From positions 72,060 through 134,373 of the forward strand of contig CAMEON010000001.1 of assembly GCA_945929845.1 (NCBI GenBank): 62,314 nucleotides of DNA, in the 5' to 3' direction. The translations under genes were made by a program, and so were the position numbers. Shown piece by piece: positions 50,277-58,209 of this stretch; the stretch's first letter is position 1, and each line of letters opens with the position of its first letter. This DNA is from an uncultured Clostridia bacterium. Its GTDB lineage: Bacteria; Bacillota; Clostridia; Oscillospirales; CAG-272. The notes beneath the pieces are model-generated. The model was not told where the DNA came from. It did not search any database and saw only the letters and a program-made list of their open reading frames with translations.

Positions 50277-51677
50277 TCATGACCCGACTTCAAAGCCCGG
50301 ATACTGTCCCTCGTTCAGGCGTCCTCCGATGTACAGGTCGCTGTACAGGTCGGCGATGGCCGCCCAGGTGGCGGCATCCACCGCACCGTTGGCAGGCAGA
50401 CCGTACAGACGCTGGAAGGCCACCACCGAGGCCTGCGTCTGGGGGCCGAAATACCCGGTGGGTGATACCGATGGGATCTCAGCGATGAAACGGGAGATGT
50501 AGTTCAGGTACTCCTGGAGGACACGCACCTCCTCGGATTGGTCGCCCTGCCGCAGGATGGTGCCCTGGTAAGGAATGATGTTGCCCTCCACAAAGGACAC
50601 AGGGATGCGGCGGATGATACCGTAGTAGGCGTTGGTGATGGTTTCCCAGGTCTGCTCTCCCACCACACCGTCCACCGGCAGGCCAAAGGTATTCTGTACA
50701 GCGTAGACCGCATTGCGTGTGGCCTCCCCGAATACGCCGTCAATCGCCAGCGGCGGGATGGTCTCATAGTAGGCGGACAGGTAGTTGATGTAGTATTGCA
50801 GGAGGGACACGCCGGTGTTGGCATCGCCCAGCCGGAGGACTCCGGCGTACTCCTGGCTGACATCGGCAAATTGCAGACCCTCGGAATTCAGGCTGTTCAG
50901 CCGCTTGACGGCGATGTATATCCGCTGGACAGCATACCAGGTTGCCTTTCCCACCACGCCGTCCACCGTCAGGCCGAAGGTCTCCTGAAAGCTTCGGACG
51001 GCGTTTTCTGTCTCTATGCCGTAAATGCCGTTGATACTGGGAATCTTGGGGATGTTCGGGTAGTTATCCGATATGCGGTTGAGGCGAATCTGAAGGGTGC
51101 GCACCTGTGCGCCAAAGGAGCCAAGACGGAGGGGTACCTCCGGGGAGCTGTCCTCTATGGAACCCACCGGTGCGTTCTGTACGATCTCCAGATTGGGGCC
51201 GTAGTAGTTTGTCAGGATACGGTAGGGCGTGTACCCGGCCTGAGCCAGATCCACCGAGCCCCACTGGGACAGACCGTCACAGGTGACGGTGGTGCCGTTG
51301 CAGTACTGGGCGAACAGAGGCTCCACCGTGCCGGGGCGGCGAAGGTAGTCGTTGAACAGTTCGGAGGCAAGATTCCTTATGTTGCTGAAAATATCCCGGC
51401 CGTTGACAAAATACTGGTCGTACCGGGTGGAATTGGTGATGTCGAAATCATACCCCCGGGAGCGGTAGAATTCGGTGTAGATGCGGTTGAGCGCAAAGGA
51501 GACCTGGGCATAGATGTTGGCACGCAGAGCGGAATCCGGCCAGGTGGGATAGACCTCGCTGGATGCCACATTCATCACATAGTCGGCAAAGGGCAATGTC
51601 ACATTGAGGGCGTTCTGGTCAGGCTCTCCCAGGTGCACCGTGATGGTATCCGGAATGACAGGCAATCCTGTGGGCAT
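50277..51677 (-). CDS. SpoIID-like domain with three peptidoglycan-binding repeats
   Basis: 466 residues after AAAGGAG. Residues about 25-165 resemble the SpoIID domain: LPFADYVMNVASSEVYPTWPDSALRANIYAQVSFAL puts Glu41 where the SpoIID catalytic Glu lies, and CDGLSQWGSVDLAQAGYTPYRILTNYYG is the C-terminal SQWG-x..A..G block. Three PG_binding_1 repeats follow at about 185, 285 and 375, each with the GVFG/GIYG...TW pattern. SpoIID is a lytic transglycosylase that remodels peptidoglycan during engulfment. No signal peptide or membrane helix is present here, which is unlike SpoIID itself. A likely sporulation or wall role is inferred. Confidence 0.8.
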   Translation of the reverse strand: MPTGLPVIPDTITVHLGEPDQNALNVTLPFADYVMNVASSEVYPTWPDSALRANIYAQVSFALNRIYTEFYRSRGYDFDITNSTRYDQYFVNGRDIFSNIRNLASELFNDYLRRPGTVEPLFAQYCNGTTVTCDGLSQWGSVDLAQAGYTPYRILTNYYGPNLEIVQNAPVGSIEDSSPEVPLRLGSFGAQVRTLQIRLNRISDNYPNIPKIPSINGIYGIETENAVRSFQETFGLTVDGVVGKATWYAVQRIYIAVKRLNSLNSEGLQFADVSQEYAGVLRLGDANTGVSLLQYYINYLSAYYETIPPLAIDGVFGEATRNAVYAVQNTFGLPVDGVVGEQTWETITNAYYGIIRRIPVSFVEGNIIPYQGTILRQGDQSEEVRVLQEYLNYISRFIAEIPSVSPTGYFGPQTQASVVAFQRLYGLPANGAVDAATWAAIADLYSDLYIGGRLNEGQYPGFEVGS

Positions 51678-51769
51678 ACTGATTCACTCCTTTCATATGT
51701 CGTTTGGATCCCCCGGCGGCGAATGCTGGCGAACCTTGGCCGGACGGGATCCTGCGGGGCAGCGGTGTT

Positions 51770-52408
51770 TCACAGGTTGGGACTCTGCCCCTCGGTGAAA
51801 CGGTTTTCGTCGGCGGTGGAGCCGTCCGGGATCCCGTTCTCCGGCAGGGGGATCAGGTCTGCCTGCTGAACCGAGGTGATCCCGTCAAACAGGGGGATCC
51901 GGCTGTAATTCTGGATGTAATACCCGCTCAATGCCACCTGGGCATTGTACAGGGCGTAGGGGAGCGGCTGATTGGGCGGTGCGGCCTCCAGCGACAGGGA
52001 ACGGGACGGGGCAGGAAGTTCCACGGATTCCGTCCTTCCGTCAGCGCCGCTGTACAGGATGCAGCGGGTGTCGCCGCCTCCGGCTCCTCCGCCAGTGGTT
52101 CCTTCCTCATTGAAGTCCCGCACAATGACCTGCGCTCCCTCCAGGGGGATGGCTCCCTGGGCGGTTGTCACCCGGAAGACCAGTCGGCCGGTGCCGGTCA
52201 TATCTGCCATGGGGTGCTTTTGCGCATCGGGCACAGGATTTTCTCCGGGGGTGACTGACTGATTGCCATCAGTCAGCGGGTAGACGGCACCGTTTTCGCT
52301 GTGACCCATGTTCCTGCTGTCGCTTCGTTCGGGTGCGTTGTCCGGCCTCTCTCCGGCGTCCCCGGTGGGGGACATACCCCGGCGGTCGGGTAATTGGGAA
52401 TGCTCCAT
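51770..52408 (-). CDS. protein with carboxypeptidase-regulatory-like domain
   Basis: 212 residues after AAGGAGG. The first 70 residues are polar and disordered. From about 73, GRLVFRVTTAQGAIPLEGAQVIVRD ... GADGRTESVELPAP and YALYNAQVALSGYYIQNYSRIPLFDGITSVQQADLIPLP match the CarboxypepD_reg-like/prealbumin-like beta fold. No signal peptide. It starts the cluster, with the SpoIID-like gene 92 bases on. The association of this fold with a SpoIID-PG-binding protein recurs, as I recall, in clostridial genomes, but I cannot verify that here. Confidence 0.7.
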   Translation of the reverse strand: MEHSQLPDRRGMSPTGDAGERPDNAPERSDSRNMGHSENGAVYPLTDGNQSVTPGENPVPDAQKHPMADMTGTGRLVFRVTTAQGAIPLEGAQVIVRDFNEEGTTGGGAGGGDTRCILYSGADGRTESVELPAPSRSLSLEAAPPNQPLPYALYNAQVALSGYYIQNYSRIPLFDGITSVQQADLIPLPENGIPDGSTADENRFTEGQSPNL

Positions 52409-52502
52409 ATCAGAACCTCCTTGTCGGTTTCTTTCCTTTCTATCATATGCCGGACAGCCCCGGTCTGCCTATCCTGTCGAAAAAGAATCTGCATTCTGTC
52501 CG

Positions 52503-52531
52503 TTGACAATTCCGGCGAGCTGTGATATAAT
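52503..52531 (+). promoter_or_regulatory. promoter of the RpiR-family gene
   Basis: Perfect TTGACA and TATAAT, 17-base spacer, TGA before the -10. The leader is about 100 bases. Confidence 0.88.
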
Positions 52532-52637
52532 ACACAGCGTTGCGGGCAGAATGAAAAGTGCGTGGTGCGGCTGTATTTCCCGGTTACGCACAGACCCGGA
52601 TAACGGGTCACGACAAAGGAAAGGAACGGACAGAGAA

Positions 52638-53501
52638 GTGAAAAAGGATATTCTTCGTATCATAGAGGAAAATATGGAGGGCTTTTCCAAGGGGCAGCGG
52701 CAGATCGCCCGCTACCTGCTGGAACACTATGACAAAGCCGCCTACATGACCGCCGCCAGACTGGGGCATGAGGTCAGCGTGTCGGAATCCACGGTGGTGC
52801 GGTTTGTCATTGAGTTGGGCTTTGTGGGCTACCCGGAATTCCAGAAGGCTTTGCAGGAGCTGATCCGCACCAAACTGACCTCCTTTCAGCGGGTAGAGGT
52901 GACCAATCAACTGATCGGAGACGGCGATGTGCTGGAAAAGGTACTGATGGCAGATACGGAAAAGATCAAGCACACGCTGGACGGCATCGACCGGAATGCC
53001 TTTAATCGCACGGTGAAAGCCCTGGTGGAGGCCAGGAATATCTATATCATCGGCGTGCGCTCCTCGGCTACCCTGTCCAGCTTCCTCACCTACAATCTGC
53101 GCATGATCCTGGACAATGTCCAGCTGATCGGTACCAATTCAGGCAGTGAGCTGTTTGAGCAGATCATGAGCATCGGCAAGGGGGATGTGATGGTGGCCAT
53201 CAGTTTCCCCCGGTACTCCAAGCGGGCGATCCATGCCGTGCAGTTCGCCAAGCGGGCAGGTGCCGAGGTGGTAGCCCTGACTGACAGTCCGGATTCTCCC
53301 ATTGCAGAAGGGGCAGACGAGCTTTTGACCGCCCAGAGCGATATGGCCTCCTTCGTGGACTCGCTGGTGGCACCCCTCAGCATCATCAACGCCGTGCTGG
53401 TAGCGGTGTCCCGAGCCAGACAGGAGGAGGTCAACGAACGCCTGCGCCGCCTGGAGACCATATGGGATGAGTACGATGTGTACGATAAGAATCAGGGATA
53501 A
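52638..53501 (+). CDS. MurR/RpiR family transcriptional regulator
   Basis: 287 residues from a GTG at 52638 after AAAGGAAAGGAAC, where homologues begin. The frame stays open for 110 codons upstream. The N-terminal HTH_6 domain has SKGQRQIARYLLEHYDKAAYMTAARLGHEVSVSESTVVRF-VIELGF. The SIS domain (about 125-260) has IYIIGVRSSATLSSFLTYNLR, GDVMVAISFPRYSK and EVVALTDSPDSPIAE, which binds phosphosugars. It represses or activates sugar or cell-wall-sugar genes. The genes next to it (flavoprotein, MATE) give no substrate. It may act on the convergent SpoIID-like cluster or elsewhere. Confidence 0.93.
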   Translation: MKKDILRIIEENMEGFSKGQRQIARYLLEHYDKAAYMTAARLGHEVSVSESTVVRFVIELGFVGYPEFQKALQELIRTKLTSFQRVEVTNQLIGDGDVLEKVLMADTEKIKHTLDGIDRNAFNRTVKALVEARNIYIIGVRSSATLSSFLTYNLRMILDNVQLIGTNSGSELFEQIMSIGKGDVMVAISFPRYSKRAIHAVQFAKRAGAEVVALTDSPDSPIAEGADELLTAQSDMASFVDSLVAPLSIINAVLVAVSRARQEEVNERLRRLETIWDEYDVYDKNQG

Positions 53502-53558
53502 ACGGAATCCTGCACCGGCCATGGCTGGGTGCGGAGAGAGCCGGAGTGGAGGCATGAC

Positions 53559-54848
53559 ATGGCGGACATAGGCAAGAGGATCCTCATTGTCGGCGGCGGT
53601 GCGGCTGGCCTGATGGCGGCGGTCACAGCTGCCCAGGCCTTACAGGAGTCCGGGTATTCACCCAAAGACAGCGGTGTTGTGCTGGTGGAGCAGAACGACC
53701 GCATGGGCAGGAAACTGCGCATCACCGGCAAGGGGCGGTGTAACCTGACCAACGACTGCGGACGGGACGAGTTCCTGTCCAATGTGCCCACCAATCCCCG
53801 CTTTCTGTACGGGGCACTGCATGGCTTCAGTACCGGGGACACCATGGCTTTCTTTGAATCACTGGGGGTTCCCCTGAAGGTGGAGCGGGGGCGGCGGGTG
53901 TTCCCGGTATCTGACCGGGCGGCGGATGTGGCGGAAGCCCTGGTGCGTGCCTGCCGGGAGGCCGGTGTCCGTTTTGAGACCGGCCGGGTCAGCGGCCTTG
54001 CGGTGGCGGACGAAGCCGTGACCGGTGTCCGGATCGGCAGTCGGACGCTGGCGGCAGATGCGGTCATCCTGTGTACCGGTGGGTGTTCCTACCCCGCCAC
54101 CGGCTCGGATGGGAATGGGTATCGCCTGGCCCAGGCGGTAGGCCACACCATCCAGCCACCCATCCCGTCCCTGGTTCCTCTGGTGTGCGAGGGGGATCTG
54201 TGCCGCCGTATGATGGGTCTGTCCCTGCGGAATGTACGACTGAAGGTGCTGGATGTGCAGGGAAGAGCGCAGGGGCAGGGGGAAAAAGTGGTCTTTGAGG
54301 ATTTCGGCGAGATGCTTTTCACCCATTACGGGGTGACAGGCCCGCTGATCCTGTCCGCCTCGGCTCACATGCACGACCTGATGCCAGGGCGATACCAGCT
54401 GTCGGTGAACCTCAAACCCGCCCTCTCGGAAAAGGAGCTGGATGCACGGATCCAGTCGGACTTTGCCAAGTATGCCAACCGTGACTTCATCAATGCCCTG
54501 GGAGATCTGCTGCCCATGAAGGCCATTCAGCCCCTGGCGGTGCTCTCCGGCATTGACCTGCGCAAAAAGGTCAATACCGTCACCCGGGAGGAGCGGCACC
54601 GGCTGGTCGCGCTCCTTCAGGATCTGCGGCTGTCTCCCATCCGGTTCCGCCCCATCGACGAGGCCATCGTGACCAAGGGGGGTGTGACCGTTTCTGAAGT
54701 CAACCCCAAGACCATGGAATCCCGCCTGTGCGCCGGGCTGTATTTTGCCGGGGAGGTGCTGGATGTGGATGCCTACACCGGCGGTTTCAACCTCCAGATC
54801 GCCTTTTCCACCGCCCATCTGGCCGCTCTGTCGGCGGTGGAGGCGTGA
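53559..54848 (+). CDS. FAD-dependent oxidoreductase, HI0933/BaiN-like
   Basis: 429 residues. The ATG at 53559 follows GGAGTGGAGG. A Rossmann FAD motif ILIVGGGAAGLMAAVTAA starts at residue 8. It then has NDRMGRKLRITGKGRCNLTND, typical of the HI0933 family, LCTGGCSYPATGSDGNGY, the GPLILSAS segment, and FAGEVLDVDAYTGGFNLQIAFSTAHLA as the C-terminal FAD motif. Relatives include BaiN (bile-acid 7-dehydroxylation) and unassigned flavoproteins present in most gut Clostridia, so function is not implied. It follows the RpiR gene by 57 bases and ends before a 7-base tandem repeat and a terminator. Confidence 0.9.
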   Translation: MADIGKRILIVGGGAAGLMAAVTAAQALQESGYSPKDSGVVLVEQNDRMGRKLRITGKGRCNLTNDCGRDEFLSNVPTNPRFLYGALHGFSTGDTMAFFESLGVPLKVERGRRVFPVSDRAADVAEALVRACREAGVRFETGRVSGLAVADEAVTGVRIGSRTLAADAVILCTGGCSYPATGSDGNGYRLAQAVGHTIQPPIPSLVPLVCEGDLCRRMMGLSLRNVRLKVLDVQGRAQGQGEKVVFEDFGEMLFTHYGVTGPLILSASAHMHDLMPGRYQLSVNLKPALSEKELDARIQSDFAKYANRDFINALGDLLPMKAIQPLAVLSGIDLRKKVNTVTREERHRLVALLQDLRLSPIRFRPIDEAIVTKGGVTVSEVNPKTMESRLCAGLYFAGEVLDVDAYTGGFNLQIAFSTAHLAALSAVEA

Positions 54849-54855
54849 GACTGTC

Positions 54856-54893
54856 AACAGAAAACAGAAAACAGAAAACAGAAAACAGAAAAC
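54856..54893 (+). repeat. 7-base tandem repeat, five copies
   Basis: AACAGAA repeated five times head to tail, then AACAAGA, beginning 8 bases after the flavoprotein stop. Slippage-prone and non-coding. Confidence 0.85.
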
Positions 54894-54910
54894 AAGAGCA
54901 CAAATGACAA

Positions 54911-54952
54911 GAGGCCCCTCGCCTGTACATCCCACAGGTAGGTGGCCTTTTT
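54911..54952 (+). terminator. intrinsic terminator after the flavoprotein gene
   Basis: GAGGCC-CCTC-GCCTGT ... ACAGGT-AGGT-GGCCTTTTT: a long stem with two small internal loops and five T. Confidence 0.85.
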
Positions 54953-55024
54953 ATACCATGCCTTCAAAGGGTATTTTCCACGAAAATCCGGGCACCTCAT
55001 CAAAAATCTCTGCTACATTGACAT

Positions 55025-55054
55025 TTGACAGGAACCGTGTCTGTGTGCTATAAT
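55025..55054 (+). promoter_or_regulatory. promoter of the MATE gene
   Basis: TTGACA, 18 bases, TATAAT preceded by TGC. A second TTGACA overlaps slightly upstream. Confidence 0.82.
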
Positions 55055-55129
55055 ATACCGGCAAGGAGAAAATAACGGCAGGTTGCGACATGCTCGTCTG
55101 CCTCACTCCGGAAGAAAGTGTGAAAATGG

Positions 55130-56497
55130 ATGAATCAGGATCTGACCGTCGGGAAACCAAGCCGGGTAATATGGAGATTCTGTCTGCCTCTGTTTGCAAG
55201 CGTGATCTTTCAACAGCTATACAACATAGCGGACAGTTTTGTCGCCGGGAAATTCATAGGGAACAACGCCCTGGCCGCTGTAGGGAACAGCTACGAGGTC
55301 ACGCTGATCTTCATCGCCTTTGCCTTCGGGTGCAATATCGGCTGTTCCGTGATCGTGTCCCAGCTGTACGGAGCCAAACGCTATCAGGACCTGAAAACGG
55401 CTGTGTATACCACCCTCATCGCCAGTGGGGTGCTGTGCGCTGTACTGATGCTGTGCGGCTTCCTGTTCTGCAACAGCCTGTTGCATCTGATCCATACCCC
55501 GGATGATGTATTTTCCGATTCCAAGCTGTACCTGGATATATACCTCCTGGGTCTGCCCTTCGTGTTTTACTACAATGTGGCGACAGGCATTTTCTCGGCA
55601 CTGGGTGATTCCAGAACGCCCTTCATTTTCCTGGCCTGCTCCTCCACGGCCAATATTGCGGTGGACATCCTGTTCGTCACCCTGTTTGATATGGGCGTGG
55701 CCGGTGTGGCCTGGGCTACCTTCCTCTGCCAGGGGGTCAGTTGCCTTTTGGCGGTGCTGTTCGTCCTTTTCCGGTTGAAAAAAATCAAGGCCGAGGGGAA
55801 AAGCAAGCTCTTCTCCTGGCACATACTTGGGAAGATCGCCGCCATCGCCATCCCTAGTATCCTCCAACAGAGCTTTATCTCCGTGGGGAATATCATCATT
55901 CAGGGCATCATCAACGGCTTCGATGTGGCTGTGATGGCCGGGTACTCGGGAGCCATCAAGCTGAATAATATGGTCATCACATCCCTGACTACGCTGGGCA
56001 ACGGTATTTCCAACTATACCGCCCAGAACCTGGGGGCAGAGAAGTATGAGCGTATCCACAGCGGTTTTCTGGCAGGCTTGCGTCTGGTCTGGACCATCTG
56101 CCTGCCGCTGGTGCTCCTGTACCTGTTGGCCGGACGGTACCTTGTGTACATCTTCCTGGACAGCCCCTCCGGTGAAGCCATGGAGACCGGTGTGCTGTTC
56201 CTGCGCATTGTGGCCCCCTTCTACTTTGTGGTGGCCTCCAAGCTGGTGGCGGACAGCGTGATGCGTGGCTCCGGGGACATGAAGCGGTTCATGATCGCCA
56301 CCTTCACCGACCTGGTTCTGCGGGTGGTGTTTGCCATGATCCTGTCCCGGACAGCGTTGGGCTCTGCCGGAATCTGGGCAGCCTGGCCCATCGGCTGGAT
56401 GGTGGCTACGGTCATCTCCATGCTCTTCTACCGACAGATCAAACGCAAGCAAAGCCTTCTTGTATCGGGCAATGCAACAGATACTTCGGCTACATAA
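55130..56497 (+). CDS. MATE family efflux transporter
   Basis: 455 residues with twelve hydrophobic helices in two bundles. The start VIWRFCLPLFASVIFQQLYNIADSFVAGKFIGNNALAAVGNSY is the characteristic first helix and loop of clostridial MATE pumps. The family's paired segment recurs in the second half (AIAIPSILQQSFISVGNIIIQGIINGFDVAVMAGYSGAIKLNNM). They export cationic drugs or metabolites using sodium or proton gradients. The ATG at 55130 has a poor ribosome site (GAAAGTG), so expression may be low. Monocistronic. Confidence 0.93.
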   Translation: MNQDLTVGKPSRVIWRFCLPLFASVIFQQLYNIADSFVAGKFIGNNALAAVGNSYEVTLIFIAFAFGCNIGCSVIVSQLYGAKRYQDLKTAVYTTLIASGVLCAVLMLCGFLFCNSLLHLIHTPDDVFSDSKLYLDIYLLGLPFVFYYNVATGIFSALGDSRTPFIFLACSSTANIAVDILFVTLFDMGVAGVAWATFLCQGVSCLLAVLFVLFRLKKIKAEGKSKLFSWHILGKIAAIAIPSILQQSFISVGNIIIQGIINGFDVAVMAGYSGAIKLNNMVITSLTTLGNGISNYTAQNLGAEKYERIHSGFLAGLRLVWTICLPLVLLYLLAGRYLVYIFLDSPSGEAMETGVLFLRIVAPFYFVVASKLVADSVMRGSGDMKRFMIATFTDLVLRVVFAMILSRTALGSAGIWAAWPIGWMVATVISMLFYRQIKRKQSLLVSGNATDTSAT

Positions 56498-56529
56498 ACC
56501 TTCCCCAAATAAGAGAAAAGAACGGCAAG

Positions 56530-56572
56530 CCCCCTGACCTGCGCCCGTATGAAACAGGCGTGCGTCAGGGGG
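56530..56572 (+). terminator. hairpin after the MATE gene
   Basis: CCCCCTGAC ... GTCAGGGGG with an inner GCC/GGC pairing, 33 bases after the stop. No T-run follows, so termination efficiency is uncertain. Confidence 0.5.
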
Positions 56573-56581
56573 TAACTGTAT

Positions 56582-56620
56582 AAAAGGAGGGGTATCCCCG
56601 CCCCGTGAGCGGAGATACCC
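56582..56620 (-). terminator. terminator of the cysteine-peptidase-like gene
   Basis: On the minus strand GGGTATC-TCC-GC ... GC-GGG-GATACCC followed by CTCCTTTTAT. It is 19 bases after the stop codon at 56639. Confidence 0.75.
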
Positions 56621-56638
56621 GTGGTGCGGGGAAATGAA

Positions 56639-58063
56639 TCAGTACAGACAGACCATATAGATCACAGGCGAGGTACTGTTTGTGATGGTGGAAGTGTATG
56701 ATCCGGAATGTCCGCAGGCAGTACAAACATCAAGATCGTCATCCCAACAGGACTCATGGGTCTGTGTAAATGTATGGTTGCATGTACGGCACGACCCCGA
56801 GTGGTACGCATCGTTCAAGTCTTCCCATTGAGTGACAATATGCTCCACATAACGATAGTAGCCGCAGCTTGTGCACTGGCGTCTATGGTATGTGCCATTA
56901 TAATACGACCAAGAAGTGTAGGCATGTGTATCGGTGGAATCTTCAATGATTGCATAATTGTAAAACCAGGTTGCAGAGATCAGGCGGGCAGAGGTGGGGA
57001 CTTCTGTTGGATCAGCGGGTGCCTCATGATCCCATCCCATATGACAGGTAAAGACAGCGTTGGAGGCGGCCTCACCCGTGTTGTACGACACTGCGTATAC
57101 CACCACGGCGTGATTGGTGTCGGCTCCATTTGACATACTTATACAGCCAACAAAGGGAACACCATATTCTATCAGGTCAATCATATCCGCATATATACCA
57201 CTTCCGCTGTATGTAACAAACTTTTTGGCTAACTGACGGTCTGCCAGGTAATGATTCAATCCTACAGCGGCATTTCCCAAGGCTATTCCCCCTGGTGTAC
57301 TTACCCCGTACACATACCCACACAGGTACTGGTGAAAGGCCTCGGAGGTGCCATTTCCCTGTTCGTATGAGGTGGCGACATAAGATTCACTGACATAATT
57401 ATCATAGTAACCAAGCAGGATAGAGGCTGCGATCACGACGCAGGTTGCACTTGTATTGTAGCCGTAATTATACATATTCCGGAAATAACTATATTCGACA
57501 GAGGCAAACCTGTCTTCTTCAAATTCAATTGGCGGTGTGACGACCGTGGGTGATGCAACGGAACCGGAAGAACTGCTCAATTCCGCATTCTCCACAGCGG
57601 CGGTCTCTACCTCCAATTGCTTTTCCTGAATACCAGAGATCTCATCGGCGGTATATATGTGGTTGCTGACCACATCCGTGAACTGACCATTTGTCAGGGT
57701 GCACAGAACATCAGGGCCTCCGTAGTATAGGGCGGAATTGGTATACTCTCCGCAGGCAGGATATAGATCCGCATCGTAGCAGGCCTCCATCAGACTGTTG
57801 GTTGAATCCAAAAGAATGGCATACCCGTCAGGTGACAACTTGTAGTAGGTATATGTCTCATTGCCAAATCCCTGAAGCTGTTTTTGCGCAACAACGGTGT
57901 ACACGGTATCCGGATTGGTACTGTAGTTGTTGATGATTTCCAGCACACTGGCTGGGGTCACAACGGCGTTTTCGTCCATTTCCAGTGCGAAACCCGGAAC
58001 AATGGAGGAAAACAGGAGGGCAAGGACAAGAGTGAATGATAGTACGCATTTTTTGAGTTTCAT
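56639..58063 (-). CDS. secreted cysteine-peptidase-like protein with CxxC tail
   Basis: 474 residues after GAGGAG. Signal peptide 1-26 ends in GFALE. After a low-similarity N-terminal half, residues about 190-375 look like a papain-type (C39/C70-like) fold. C208 in NTSATCVVIAASILLGYYDN is the candidate nucleophile, followed by the usual helix. H318 in TNHAVVVYAV is the candidate base, and NYA near 370 is a possible third residue. The C-terminus has three CxxC pairs (397/400, 425/428, 447/450) that could bind zinc or form disulfides. The gene is visibly more AT-rich than its neighbours, which hints at transfer. Exported, substrate unknown. Without a structure search the peptidase call is tentative. 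Confidence 0.65.
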   Translation of the reverse strand: MKLKKCVLSFTLVLALLFSSIVPGFALEMDENAVVTPASVLEIINNYSTNPDTVYTVVAQKQLQGFGNETYTYYKLSPDGYAILLDSTNSLMEACYDADLYPACGEYTNSALYYGGPDVLCTLTNGQFTDVVSNHIYTADEISGIQEKQLEVETAAVENAELSSSSGSVASPTVVTPPIEFEEDRFASVEYSYFRNMYNYGYNTSATCVVIAASILLGYYDNYVSESYVATSYEQGNGTSEAFHQYLCGYVYGVSTPGGIALGNAAVGLNHYLADRQLAKKFVTYSGSGIYADMIDLIEYGVPFVGCISMSNGADTNHAVVVYAVSYNTGEAASNAVFTCHMGWDHEAPADPTEVPTSARLISATWFYNYAIIEDSTDTHAYTSWSYYNGTYHRRQCTSCGYYRYVEHIVTQWEDLNDAYHSGSCRTCNHTFTQTHESCWDDDLDVCTACGHSGSYTSTITNSTSPVIYMVCLY

Positions 58064-58116
58064 AGCAACTCTCCTCTCGTTTTTTTGAATATGTGGTATT
58101 AAATGCCAACGATGAC

Positions 58117-58145
58117 ATTATACACCATTTCATTCCAAAAATCAA
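58117..58145 (-). promoter_or_regulatory. promoter of the cysteine-peptidase-like gene
   Basis: TTGATT, 17 bases, TATAAT on the minus strand, about 50 bases before the start. Confidence 0.75.
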
Positions 58146-58209
58146 GAGACATTTTATGGTATTTACATTTTATTAACAAATAATGGTTTTATCGACAGAA
58201 ATTGACCCT

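Noticed and set aside
53559-54848. Bile-acid 7-dehydroxylation (bai) locus
   Set aside because: Only a BaiN-like flavoprotein is present. No other bai gene lies in the window and the family is broad.
54856-54893. CRISPR-like array
   Set aside because: The units are 7 bases without spacers: a simple tandem repeat.
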